Assembly: GCA_964460785.1 (NCBI GenBank)
Contig: CAYWQB010000003.1
Location: forward strand, 248,001 to 312,000
Direction of reading: 5' to 3'
Length of the DNA stretch: 64,000 bases
From: CAYWQB01 sp964460785
GTDB taxonomy: Bacteria > Chlamydiota > Chlamydiia > Chlamydiales > CAYWQB01
Below, piece after piece: positions 34,241-41,901 of this stretch. The notes below the pieces were generated by a model. It saw only the letters and a program-made list of their open reading frames with translations, ran no database searches and was not told where the DNA came from. Every line of letters begins with the position of its first letter. Position 1 is the first letter of the stretch. Made by a program: the position numbers and the translations under genes.

Positions 34241-34271
34241 AGCCAGCCTCTTTGAGGCTGGCTTTTTTTTT
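34241..34271 (+). terminator. Intrinsic terminator after flagellin gene 2
   Basis: A perfect ten-pair stem (AGCCAGCCTC / GAGGCTGGCT) with a TTT loop is followed by eight T. It resembles the terminator after flagellin gene 1 (shared AGCCAGCC arm), suggesting the whole unit was duplicated. Confidence 0.93.
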
Positions 34272-34294
34272 GTCTTTCTTTATGCTCTTTGGGC

Positions 34295-35323
34295 ATGAAA
34301 AAATTAATCTCCTGGTTCGAATCAAATAAACGCTTACTTCCTTGGCGTATCAATAAAACACCTTATGCCGTTTGGGTTTCAGAGGTGATGTTGCAGCAAA
34401 CACGAGCAGAAGTCGTCATTGGCTACTTTGATCGTTGGATGCAAACTTATCCTACAATTTATGATCTTGCTGCTGCTACGGAAGAGCAGGTCATAAAATC
34501 TTGGGAAGGGTTAGGGTATTATTCTCGAGCAAGAAACCTGCGTAATGGGGCACGCAAAATTGTTACAGAGGATGGAGGCTGTTTCCCAGACTCTTTAGAA
34601 GCATTGCGAGCTGTACCTGGTATTGGGCCCTATACAGCAGGAGCGATTTTATCTTTTGCTTTTGAAAAACGGGCTGTCGCTATTGATGGCAATGTTTTAC
34701 GGGTCTTATCTAGGTATTGGTGCCAAGAAGAAGAGATTGATAAGAGCTCAACGCGCAGTCTGTTCGCTAAGCGGCTGGAGGTAGAGCTTCCGCAGGCAAA
34801 GCCTTGGGTTGCTATGGAGGGGCTCATTGAGCTTGGGGCTTTGATTTGCAAGCCTAAGCCTCTTTGTCACCTCTGCCCACTAAAGAAGTCTTGTCAAGCA
34901 TACCAGCAAGGGCGGACATTGGATCTGCCCAACAAGAAAAAACGCAAAAAAATAGAGAAAATCGACCGTTCTGTGGCTTGTATTGAGCATCAGGGAAAAA
35001 TTTTGATGCGCAAAGTGCCTGAGGGGCAGGTGATGGCTGGCTTATATGAGCTTCCCTATATTGAAGGGCGCGTGCAATGCTCCGGAAAGATTGGGGAACT
35101 AGTGGGGATGCAATTAAAAGGTAAAGGGGAGTACCCGTCCGTGCAGCATGGCTTCACGCACTATCAGGTAACACTATATCCTGTGGTTTATGAGGTATTA
35201 GCAGGACAGGCTCATCCATCATTTGAATGGTTAGCAAAAGAAGATCTTGCTGAGATGAGTTGTCCAAGTGGCCACCGAGAGATTGTTGCAAGGATGTTAG
35301 CAAAAAAAAGAGAGGGCTTATAA
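34295..35323 (+). CDS. mutY: Adenine DNA glycosylase MutY
   Basis: A 342-residue glycosylase removing adenine opposite 8-oxoguanine. The ATG at 34295 is used; an upstream TTG would add two residues. Catalytic Glu30 lies in SEVMLQQT and Asp131 in AIDGNVLRV, with the HhH motif VPGIGPYTAGA between them. The iron-sulfur cysteines are C185, C191, C194 and C200, a C-X5-C-X2-C-X5-C pattern, one residue shorter than the usual C-X6 spacing. The C-terminal part resembles the Nudix-like recognition domain. It starts 24 bases after the flagellin terminator and lacks an obvious ribosome site. Confidence 0.93.
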   Translation: MKKLISWFESNKRLLPWRINKTPYAVWVSEVMLQQTRAEVVIGYFDRWMQTYPTIYDLAAATEEQVIKSWEGLGYYSRARNLRNGARKIVTEDGGCFPDSLEALRAVPGIGPYTAGAILSFAFEKRAVAIDGNVLRVLSRYWCQEEEIDKSSTRSLFAKRLEVELPQAKPWVAMEGLIELGALICKPKPLCHLCPLKKSCQAYQQGRTLDLPNKKKRKKIEKIDRSVACIEHQGKILMRKVPEGQVMAGLYELPYIEGRVQCSGKIGELVGMQLKGKGEYPSVQHGFTHYQVTLYPVVYEVLAGQAHPSFEWLAKEDLAEMSCPSGHREIVARMLAKKREGL

Positions 35324-35333
35324 AAGCCCCCTC
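35303..35333 (-). terminator. Intrinsic terminator on the minus strand
   Basis: Read on the minus strand, GAGGGGGCTT pairs with AAGCCCTC around a TTAT loop, with a small bulge, and is followed within two bases by eight T. It overlaps the end of mutY and would end transcripts from the TPR gene at 35772. Confidence 0.6.
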
Positions 35334-35427
35334 AGAAAGCCGTGCGGGTTACGTCCACACGGTGGGAGGAAACAAATGCGACCTTCTGCTTGTGTGCAAA
35401 GAAGAGAGCATCAGGCACTTTTGTTTC
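35334..35427. other. Unexplained structured intergenic segment
   Basis: These 94 bases between mutY and the TPR gene are more GC-rich than other intergenic DNA here. They contain nested inverted repeats, CCGTG/CACGG (loop of about 13) inside CCTC/GAGG. No open reading frame is convincing. On the minus strand the segment leads directly into the predicted terminator, so it could be a small RNA or a structured 3' end. I do not recognise an RNA family. Confidence 0.35.
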
Positions 35428-35772
35428 TCAAGTTTGCTTTTCTCTGCTTGTTTGAATCAGGTCTGTGACAACCTTTGATTCGCTAAGCTGGTTTTTATCA
35501 GTGGCTCTTTGATAGTGCTTAAAGTAGCGTAAAGCTTCTTGCATCTTCCCCTCCTGTAAGTAGGCTTTCCCTAGATGATAGTAGGGAGTAGGTGAAGATT
35601 TATCGCACTTTACGGCCCGCAAAAAAGAGCGGATCGCTTTATTCGTTCTTTGTGTTCGCATATAGGCCAGCCCCAGGTTAAAGTGGGCAATAGGGCTATT
35701 TGGCTTTTGGCGAAGAATCGACCGATAGGCATCAATGGCCATCTGATCCCAAAATGCTTGATTATGTTGCAT
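35428..35772 (-). CDS. Small TPR-repeat protein
   Basis: A 114-residue protein with two clear TPR units (about 31-64 and 65-98), including IAHFNLGLAYMRTQRTNKA and PYYHLGKAYLQEGKMQEAL. There is no signal peptide. Such short TPR proteins act as protein-protein adaptors or secretion chaperones, and the partner is unknown. The ATG sits behind a GAGG. It probably shares its regulatory region with no other gene, since the next gene upstream is 101 bases away and on the same strand. Confidence 0.7.
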   Translation of the reverse strand: MQHNQAFWDQMAIDAYRSILRQKPNSPIAHFNLGLAYMRTQRTNKAIRSFLRAVKCDKSSPTPYYHLGKAYLQEGKMQEALRYFKHYQRATDKNQLSESKVVTDLIQTSREKQT

Positions 35773-35873
35773 ATAGAGCCTCTCATGTTTAGATTGGCTC
35801 CCCCATTAAAAACCTCTTTGCTTTGTTTTCTATCTATTAATACGTAATTTTAATAGTAAAACTTTAGAAGTTT

Positions 35874-36572
35874 TTAATTTATTTTAGATAATCTTTTATT
35901 AACATAGTTATTAAAGGATAGGTTTCCTTTAGAAAAAACTTTGTTTATTTTGTTTTCTAGAGGAGCTTTCCTCACAAGGGCTTGAAGCTTTTTCCATTGC
36001 TTAACTTCCTTATCCTCTTGGTTTAAAGATTGATAAAGGAAGCCAAGGCGTGCCGCATTATAAAGGGCTAAAGTGGAGTGAGGTTGCTCACTGAGCTGCT
36101 CTGCTAGCTCTTCTGAAGCGCTAGCTGCTTCTTGCAGCTTCCCTTGAGCCACAAGAAGGCTCACCTCAGTAAATGTCTTATATGGTGCAGCCTTTGTCTT
36201 TTGTCGCAAACTTCTTTGCTTGCGAGGCAGTTCTGGGACTTTCCCCTCTAAAAGCTTTGCCTGAGCGAGTCGGCCACTATACTCTTCTTTCAGGTTAGGG
36301 GTCGCATCAACAAGGGATTGTAGAGCTGATACACTTGAAGCAAAGATCTCATTGTTGCCATGAAGTATTTCTTGCTCTATCTCTTTTGCCTGAAGAAAGG
36401 CTTGCTGGGCTTTTTCCTTGTTTCCTTCCCAAAAACGGAAGCTAAGGGCAAAAATAAGGACCAATGCTAAAGATAAATAAACAATGCGACGCTTGTAACT
36501 AGAGAAAAACGTTACGAGACGATCACTTAAACCACTCTCATCATTCACGATATCAATAACTTTCTGGTCCAT
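35874..36572 (-). CDS. Single-pass membrane protein with TPR-like helical domain
   Basis: A 232-residue protein with a short cytoplasmic start, a TM helix at about 30-47 and a long helical part rich in Ala, Glu and Lys with TPR-like spacing (STLALYNAARLGFLYQSL). The overall plan resembles YfgM-type proteins of the Sec/periplasmic chaperone network, but the match is by topology only. It is divergent from parB across a 211-base spacer. AATAACTATG-like AT-rich DNA follows the stop. Confidence 0.55.
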   Translation of the reverse strand: MDQKVIDIVNDESGLSDRLVTFFSSYKRRIVYLSLALVLIFALSFRFWEGNKEKAQQAFLQAKEIEQEILHGNNEIFASSVSALQSLVDATPNLKEEYSGRLAQAKLLEGKVPELPRKQRSLRQKTKAAPYKTFTEVSLLVAQGKLQEAASASEELAEQLSEQPHSTLALYNAARLGFLYQSLNQEDKEVKQWKKLQALVRKAPLENKINKVFSKGNLSFNNYVNKRLSKIN

Positions 36573-36729
36573 CCTTCACCTCTCTATTCACTAGCGCGGG
36601 ATTTTAGCGATCTCTTTGGAATCCTGTAAAGAAGCAAAATTAGAATGATTGCACGAATTTCGTAGCCTTGCATATATTCAGTTCCCATGAGGATCCCAGG
36701 ATCCATAAGAGAAGAAACTCATCTAGCCT

Positions 36730-36746
36730 ACTCCCTATCAGGGAGT
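36730..36746. repeat. Inverted repeat between divergent genes, possible operator
   Basis: ACTCCCT and AGGGAGT form a perfect 7-3-7 inverted repeat 38 bases before the parB ATG. It could be an operator or a hairpin in the parB leader. A tandem GGATCC pair (GGATCCCAGGATCC) lies about 40 bases upstream at 36691-36704. Confidence 0.4.
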
Positions 36747-36783
36747 TCATAAATAAAGATCGCGGAAAGGAAGGAAAAGAGGA

Positions 36784-37659
36784 ATGGGTCTATTAAAGTC
36801 TTTTGAAAAGTTATTTACCTCTACAGGAGAACCCCTATCGAATCAGGGGGAATTAAAAGAGATCCCTATTGATCAAATCAAGATTAGCCCCTTCCAGACA
36901 CGGCGTCAATTTTCTGAAGATCAGCTAGAAGAGCTGGCAAAGTCCATCCGAGAGGTCGGCATTTTGCAGCCTCCTGTGGTGCGTCCCCTCCCCTCTGGAG
37001 ATGGCTATGAATTGATTGCAGGTGAGCGTCGCTTTCGTGCAGCTCAGCTAGCAGGGCTAGAGCTTCTTCCTGCTATTGTACGTGAGACAGGAACAGAAAT
37101 TTCTGCTCAAGCCACTCTCATCGAGAACCTTCAAAGAGTGGACCTAAACCCTATGGAAACCTCAGAAGCTTTACATAGCTTGCATGAGGAATTTTCCTGG
37201 AATCAAGAGCAGATTGCAGAAAAAGTTGGGAAAAAACGCTCTACCATTGCCAATTATCTGCGCTTGCTTGCTCTACCAAAGAGCATTCAAGAGGGGCTGC
37301 GCCAGCAAAAAATTTCAATGGGGCATGCCAAGGTGATCCTTTCTTTGAGTAAGCCAGAAGATCAAGAAGAGCTGTATCAGCGCGTTGTTCGCGAGGGGCT
37401 GACTGTTCGTGAAGCAGAATCTCTCTTGCGTACATCTGTTGAAGAGAGCAGTGATAAAAAGCGAGCAAGGAAAGAAGCGCCTGAAAAAAACCCTTTTATC
37501 GAAGATATTTCAGATAGGTTGCGTCGGCAGTTAGGAACAAAGGTTATTCTTTCAGCCAATAAAAAGAATAAAGGGAATATTCGCATTAACTTTCAAAACT
37601 TAGATGACTTAGAGCGCTTGCTTGAGCTATTAGGAGTTTCAGAACAAAACTCTCTATAG
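36784..37659 (+). CDS. parB: Chromosome-partitioning protein ParB
   Basis: A 291-residue ParB/Spo0J. The N-terminal CTP-binding domain has GERRFRAAQLAG and TLIENLQRVDLNPMETSEA. The HTH region contains WNQEQIAEKVGKKRSTIANYLRLL, and a C-terminal dimerisation domain follows. It binds parS sites and spreads as a CTP-dependent clamp. The partner parA is not adjacent, as in Chlamydia. No palindrome matching the usual parS (TGTTNCACGTGNAACA) was noticed in the window. It starts seven bases after a GGAAAAGAGG site and is 23 bases upstream of the metal ATPase. Confidence 0.93.
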   Translation: MGLLKSFEKLFTSTGEPLSNQGELKEIPIDQIKISPFQTRRQFSEDQLEELAKSIREVGILQPPVVRPLPSGDGYELIAGERRFRAAQLAGLELLPAIVRETGTEISAQATLIENLQRVDLNPMETSEALHSLHEEFSWNQEQIAEKVGKKRSTIANYLRLLALPKSIQEGLRQQKISMGHAKVILSLSKPEDQEELYQRVVREGLTVREAESLLRTSVEESSDKKRARKEAPEKNPFIEDISDRLRRQLGTKVILSANKKNKGNIRINFQNLDDLERLLELLGVSEQNSL

Positions 37660-37682
37660 AGAGTCTAGCACAAGGAGGGGGA

Positions 37683-39824
37683 ATGCAAGAAAAGGGTGTA
37701 TGGCACGCAATTCACATTGAGGAGATGCACTGCAGCTCTTGCGTTCCTGCTATTGAACAGGCTCTCCAGCCTGTTGAGGTCATTCAAGATTTTTTCGTTG
37801 ATGTTGCTTCCCAGCAGGCTTGGATAGAGCTTCCCATAGGGGAAAAAGACTCCTTACAAGAGGCTCTTAAACAGCTAAAGAAAAAAGGTTTTACAGCTCA
37901 GGTGATGGAAGGAGGAGCGGCTTTTCAAGAGAGGGTCTCGCAAGCACCTCTCCTTCGTTTAGTGATTTGTCTTCTTTGCTTTATCCCCTTTTTACTAGCG
38001 ATGATCTCTCACTGGGTGGGAGCCTCCTTTTCCTTATCTCCTGAGGTCCAGCTTGCTCTTGCTTTGCTTGTGCAAGCGTATGGTGCGTGGCCCTTTTATC
38101 TTCATGGGAAGCGCTCTCTTCTTCAAAAGAGAGCAAATATGGATGTCTTAGTCTCTTTAGGCTCCATTTCTGCTTTTGTTCTCAGCTTATATGCCTACGT
38201 GTTCACTCCTGATAAGCCCCTGTATTTTGAAGCGTCTGTGGGGATTATTGCGCTTGTTTTGCTTGGGAGATTTTTAGAAGACAAAGCGAAAAAAAATGCC
38301 TCTAAAGTGATTGCAGAGTTGATCGCCTTTAAACCCAAAATGGCTTTTGTTCACCGTCAAGGGGAATGGAAGACAGTTCCGGCATCTTCAATTAAGCAAG
38401 GAGAAACCTTTGCCGTTCGTACAGGCGAGCAGATACCAGCAGATGGGGATGTGCTGACAGGCGTAGCGAGTGTGGATGAGTCCTTGCTTACAGGAGAGAG
38501 CCTGCCCATAGAAAAAAAAGCAGGGTCCTCTCTGATTGGAGGAAGCTTGCTGTTACAGGGACAAGTTGAAGCCTGTGCGAGCAAAAGTGGAGGGAATACG
38601 CTTTTGCATGAGATGATTCGCTCTGTTCAGCAAGCACAGAAAGTGAAGGCTCCTTTACAGAGAGTCGCAGATCAAGTGAGTGCTGTCTTTGTTCCTATAA
38701 TTGTTGTTATCGGCATGATTACCTTTCTCTCTTGGCTTGTTGTCGGAGCTGCTTGGACAGAGGCTATGGAGCATACCGTGAGTGTTTGGCTTATTGCTTG
38801 CCCCTGTGCTCTTGGCCTTGCAACACCGATGGTGATTACCTGTGCATCGGGATTGGGGGCTCGCTATGGTCTGTTTTTTAAGGGGGGAGCCTTTATTGAA
38901 AAGCTGGCTCATGTCTCACACCTCTGCTTTGATAAAACAGGAACCTTAACAAAGGGAGAACCTGTTGTCGCTGATATGCAGTTAAGTAGACTGGATGACC
39001 AGGAGATGCAACGCTGTATCTCGCTAGCTGCCACCTCAGCACACCCCTTAGCTCAAGCGATATGGAGCTATGGAAAAGAGCAAAAAATAACAATAGGGCC
39101 AGTTGATCAAGTTAAAGAAACTCCAGGGCAGGGCGTTGTGGGGTTTTTTCAAGGAGAGCAGTATGCAATGGGGTCGGCTGCTTTTGTAGAGCAGGCTCTA
39201 CATCTTTCTTTAAATGAGCAGGCTACGGAAAAAACAGCTGTATTTTTCGCCTCTAAACAGGGGGTGTTAGTGACGTTCTATTTTGAAGACCCCTTAAGAG
39301 AAGAAGCGAGTGATGTCTTAACAAAGATCCATTCTGCAAAGATTAAAACCTTCTTATTAAGTGGGGACCGGCAAGAGGTTGTAGCTAAGGTGCGCCAGAA
39401 GCTTCAGTTACACAAAGCTGTTGGTCAGCTGTCTCCAGATGAGAAACTTGCTACAATTAAGCGGCTTCAAAGAGAGGGGGGCTGTGTGGCTATGGTTGGG
39501 GATGGGCTGAATGATGCCCCTGCGTTAGCGATGAGTGATATTGGATTTTGTATGCCGAAAGGGAGTGCTGTTAGCTTAGAAGCTGCGGATGTGACTCTTT
39601 TAGGGGGAAGCTTAAAAGGGCTGGTGCACGCCTTCAACCTAAGTCGATTAGCTAACCGCAAGATCAAACAAAATCTCTTCTTTGCATTTATTTATAATTG
39701 CTTGGGGGTACCCATTGCTGCCATGGGGGAGCTAACCCCTATTGTTGCAGCTATTGCAATGATGTGCAGTTCTCTTTCTGTAGTTTTAAATGCACTTATT
39801 TTATTGCGATCTCGATTAGACTGA
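37683..39824 (+). CDS. Heavy-metal P1B-type ATPase, copper-type
   Basis: A 713-residue metal pump. One N-terminal HMA domain has a CxxC site (C17/C20 in MHCSSCV). TM helices lie at about 90-110, 120-140, 155-175 and 180-197, then the actuator with TGES (270-273), the CPC metal-entry motif (373-375), DKTGT with phospho-Asp417, AHPLA, GDGLNDAP and two final helices. CPC with a CxxC domain points to Cu(I) rather than Zn/Cd. The role could be copper detoxification or supply to a cbb3-type oxidase (CcoI-like). Confidence 0.9.
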   Translation: MQEKGVWHAIHIEEMHCSSCVPAIEQALQPVEVIQDFFVDVASQQAWIELPIGEKDSLQEALKQLKKKGFTAQVMEGGAAFQERVSQAPLLRLVICLLCFIPFLLAMISHWVGASFSLSPEVQLALALLVQAYGAWPFYLHGKRSLLQKRANMDVLVSLGSISAFVLSLYAYVFTPDKPLYFEASVGIIALVLLGRFLEDKAKKNASKVIAELIAFKPKMAFVHRQGEWKTVPASSIKQGETFAVRTGEQIPADGDVLTGVASVDESLLTGESLPIEKKAGSSLIGGSLLLQGQVEACASKSGGNTLLHEMIRSVQQAQKVKAPLQRVADQVSAVFVPIIVVIGMITFLSWLVVGAAWTEAMEHTVSVWLIACPCALGLATPMVITCASGLGARYGLFFKGGAFIEKLAHVSHLCFDKTGTLTKGEPVVADMQLSRLDDQEMQRCISLAATSAHPLAQAIWSYGKEQKITIGPVDQVKETPGQGVVGFFQGEQYAMGSAAFVEQALHLSLNEQATEKTAVFFASKQGVLVTFYFEDPLREEASDVLTKIHSAKIKTFLLSGDRQEVVAKVRQKLQLHKAVGQLSPDEKLATIKRLQREGGCVAMVGDGLNDAPALAMSDIGFCMPKGSAVSLEAADVTLLGGSLKGLVHAFNLSRLANRKIKQNLFFAFIYNCLGVPIAAMGELTPIVAAIAMMCSSLSVVLNALILLRSRLD

Positions 39825-39954
39825 ATTTTCAATTAATAGCTATGCAAATACCTGTTGAAAAACAAATTGCATCTTTTCAGTTCCTTTGTTATAAAATAAA
39901 TCAGAATATAACAAAGCCTTTTTATCGTTTAGTTTAGAAGGAGCCCTCTCTCTC

Positions 39955-40182
39955 GTGGAGCAAAATAGTCCCCTTCGATTGCAGCACTTGCTCGATCGCC
40001 TGCTAGATAGTGAGTCAGACTCTGTCGCTTATCAGAGAAAACTTGATGAGGTGCTTGCTGCTGACAAAGAATTTCGTCTTTTGGAGGACTGCCTAGGGCT
40101 AGCCAAGAAGCACTATAAGATGCTCAGACAGTACATTCAAGAAGAGCAACAACAAGAAATGCGTCGCTCCGCTAAGCAATAG
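39955..40182 (+). CDS. Small helical protein of unknown function
   Basis: A 75-residue protein with a GTG start 11 bases behind AGAAGGAG. It is fully helical in appearance, rich in Leu, Glu, Gln and Arg, with no signal peptide or cysteine pair. Heptad spacing at about 30-68 suggests a coiled coil. Its stop is joined to the ribosome site of the next gene (TAGGAGG), so the two are coupled. It may be a small partner of the downstream acidic protein; no family is recognised. Confidence 0.6.
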   Translation: MEQNSPLRLQHLLDRLLDSESDSVAYQRKLDEVLAADKEFRLLEDCLGLAKKHYKMLRQYIQEEQQQEMRRSAKQ

Positions 40183-40195
40183 GAGGCTTGGACTC

Positions 40196-41155
40196 GTGTC
40201 CGAAAATAATATTGGCCGTAAGGCTCTGTACAATCTTTTGCGTATCAACTGGCTTGAAGACTCCACCATGGAGGTAGAGTCATGGCAGGTGCAAGACTAT
40301 AGAAAGCTCTCAACTAGCCAGCTATTCGCAGAGCTCCAAGCATGTGGAATTTCTTGTAATCATGAGCAGTTTACTCACTATTTGGAGCAAGCTGAGCATC
40401 CTGAGCAACTTGCAGATACTTTGACTCCTGAAGAAAGTCCTGCGCCTTTGCAAGACCGTATCTATCTTAATGTTTTTGAGCTTTGGCGGCGATTGGCACA
40501 GCACAAGCCCTCCTTGGTGATCTTTGCTGATGAGTTAGACCATCAGGTTTTTTTATATGATGCAGGAGAAAGTGAAAGGGAAGATCTTTGCAATGTATTG
40601 GAGTACTTTCTTGAAATTTTAGAGGGAAGTCCTGATCCAGAAGAGTTCTTTCAAGAGCTCTGTGCAGAGTGTGGCCATGATATTGAGGCCTTTTTATATG
40701 ACTATCTGGCTGATGAGCTCGATAGAGAAAACTACTTATATGTCTCAGGCTTTTTAGATCGTATCTATGATTGCATCCCTTATAAAGCCCCATTTGATTT
40801 CTTGCGTGTTCGCTTGCAGTCTGTGTCTGATGTAGACCTTGCTCAAGAATTACTGGAACAAGTCCTAGGTGAGATTGATGACAATCCAGACTTTGACCTC
40901 GCTCTTGAAGTCTTGCGTTATCTTGTTCAGGTAGATGAAAAAGAGCAGTTTATGAACTTAGCTCGCGCACTTTGTGAGCAGGTAGAAACAGCAGATGATC
41001 TATCCGTGCTGCTTGAGGTATCGCAAGAAGGTGTGGGCTTGGCAAAAAAAGCAGAGATTTCTGCTCTTGCAGAAGATGTGGCACAAGCACCCGATCAATG
41101 GGCCATTTATAAAGAGCGCTTTGAAGAGATTCTAGGGGCGTCTCCTACTCTTTAA
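40196..41155 (+). CDS. Acidic helical protein of unknown function
   Basis: A 319-residue strongly acidic protein with a GTG start nine bases behind AGGAGG. It has no signal peptide or TM helix. From about 85 on it looks like an all-helical solenoid with repeated Asp/Glu-rich helices (DLCNVLEYFLEILEG, ALEVLRYLVQVDEKEQ). Such helical, acidic make-up occurs in secretion gatekeepers and chaperones, and a CopN/SepL-like role is conceivable, but I see no decisive motif. It converges with the phosphoesterase gene, overlapping by four bases. Confidence 0.6.
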   Translation: MSENNIGRKALYNLLRINWLEDSTMEVESWQVQDYRKLSTSQLFAELQACGISCNHEQFTHYLEQAEHPEQLADTLTPEESPAPLQDRIYLNVFELWRRLAQHKPSLVIFADELDHQVFLYDAGESEREDLCNVLEYFLEILEGSPDPEEFFQELCAECGHDIEAFLYDYLADELDRENYLYVSGFLDRIYDCIPYKAPFDFLRVRLQSVSDVDLAQELLEQVLGEIDDNPDFDLALEVLRYLVQVDEKEQFMNLARALCEQVETADDLSVLLEVSQEGVGLAKKAEISALAEDVAQAPDQWAIYKERFEEILGASPTL

Positions 41156-41901
41156 TCCAGTTTTGCAATCCACTTTAAATCAAAATCTAAGTAGTCACAA
41201 GAGGTCAAGTGATAGTGGACGCCTTTCGCCTCTCCGAAAGGAAGAGAGTTTGGGCGAACACTATGTAAGTGACCAAAGAGGCAGTGATTGATTCCATAGC
41301 TTTCTAAGATTGCACTGGATTTTGAGGGGGAGAGTTCTGCAGAAATCGGAGGGTAGTGTGTCATGGCAATTTTAAGAGGTGCTTGAGAGTCGATTTGTTG
41401 GAGGCTTTGCTCTAAGCGCTGGAGTTCCCGGTCAAATCGTTTTTTATCTTCCTCTGTTAGCTCTTTCTGAAGAGTTTTACCCTCCCCTTGAATGTCAATA
41501 TAAGGCAAAAAACCATACTCATCGCTATCCCAAAGGCGCGTGCCTCCCAGTGCAACGCCTTTGAGGGAGATCGCATTATTGTGGATCGCATGAATAGACT
41601 TTGGAAGTTGTTCCTGGAGCTTTTTAAGAGAAGGCCACCAGTAATCATGGTTGCCCTTGATGAGGACTTTTTCTCCCGGGAGCTGGGCAATCCACTCCAG
41701 GTCAGGCACTGCTTCTTTCCATTTTTTTGCCCAGGAGATATCACCTGCGATCAAGACAATATCTTCAGGAGAGACCTTCTCTAGCCAGTGACGCTTGATT
41801 GTTTCATGGTGCTTGACCCAATGAGGGCCAAAGCGGTCCATGGATTTATCTGGTGTGCCAAAGGAAAGGTGGAGGTCTGCGATTGCCCAGATATGAGTCA
41901 T
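41152..41901 (-). CDS. Calcineurin-like metallophosphoesterase
   Basis: A 249-residue cytoplasmic phosphoesterase with all five metal motifs: DLH (residues 9-11), GDISW, GNHDYWW, a His at MTHYPP and GHLH near residue 218. The substrate is not evident; the family includes nucleotide and lipid phosphodiesterases. Unlike membrane-bound LpxG-type enzymes it has no N-terminal TM helix. Its ATG overlaps the stop of the dihydroorotase-like gene by four bases, so the pair is one operon. Confidence 0.85.
   Translation of the reverse strand: MTHIWAIADLHLSFGTPDKSMDRFGPHWVKHHETIKRHWLEKVSPEDIVLIAGDISWAKKWKEAVPDLEWIAQLPGEKVLIKGNHDYWWPSLKKLQEQLPKSIHAIHNNAISLKGVALGGTRLWDSDEYGFLPYIDIQGEGKTLQKELTEEDKKRFDRELQRLEQSLQQIDSQAPLKIAMTHYPPISAELSPSKSSAILESYGINHCLFGHLHSVRPNSLPFGEAKGVHYHLTSCDYLDFDLKWIAKLD

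Noticed and set aside
35334..35427. Fragment of a group II intron or a 6S/SRP RNA
   Set aside because: Some words look similar, but no domain V, SRP loop or 6S bubble can be shown; left as unidentified.
39825..39954. Short ATG frame of about 31 codons before the 39955 gene
   Set aside because: No ribosome site, very AT-rich, and too short to support.
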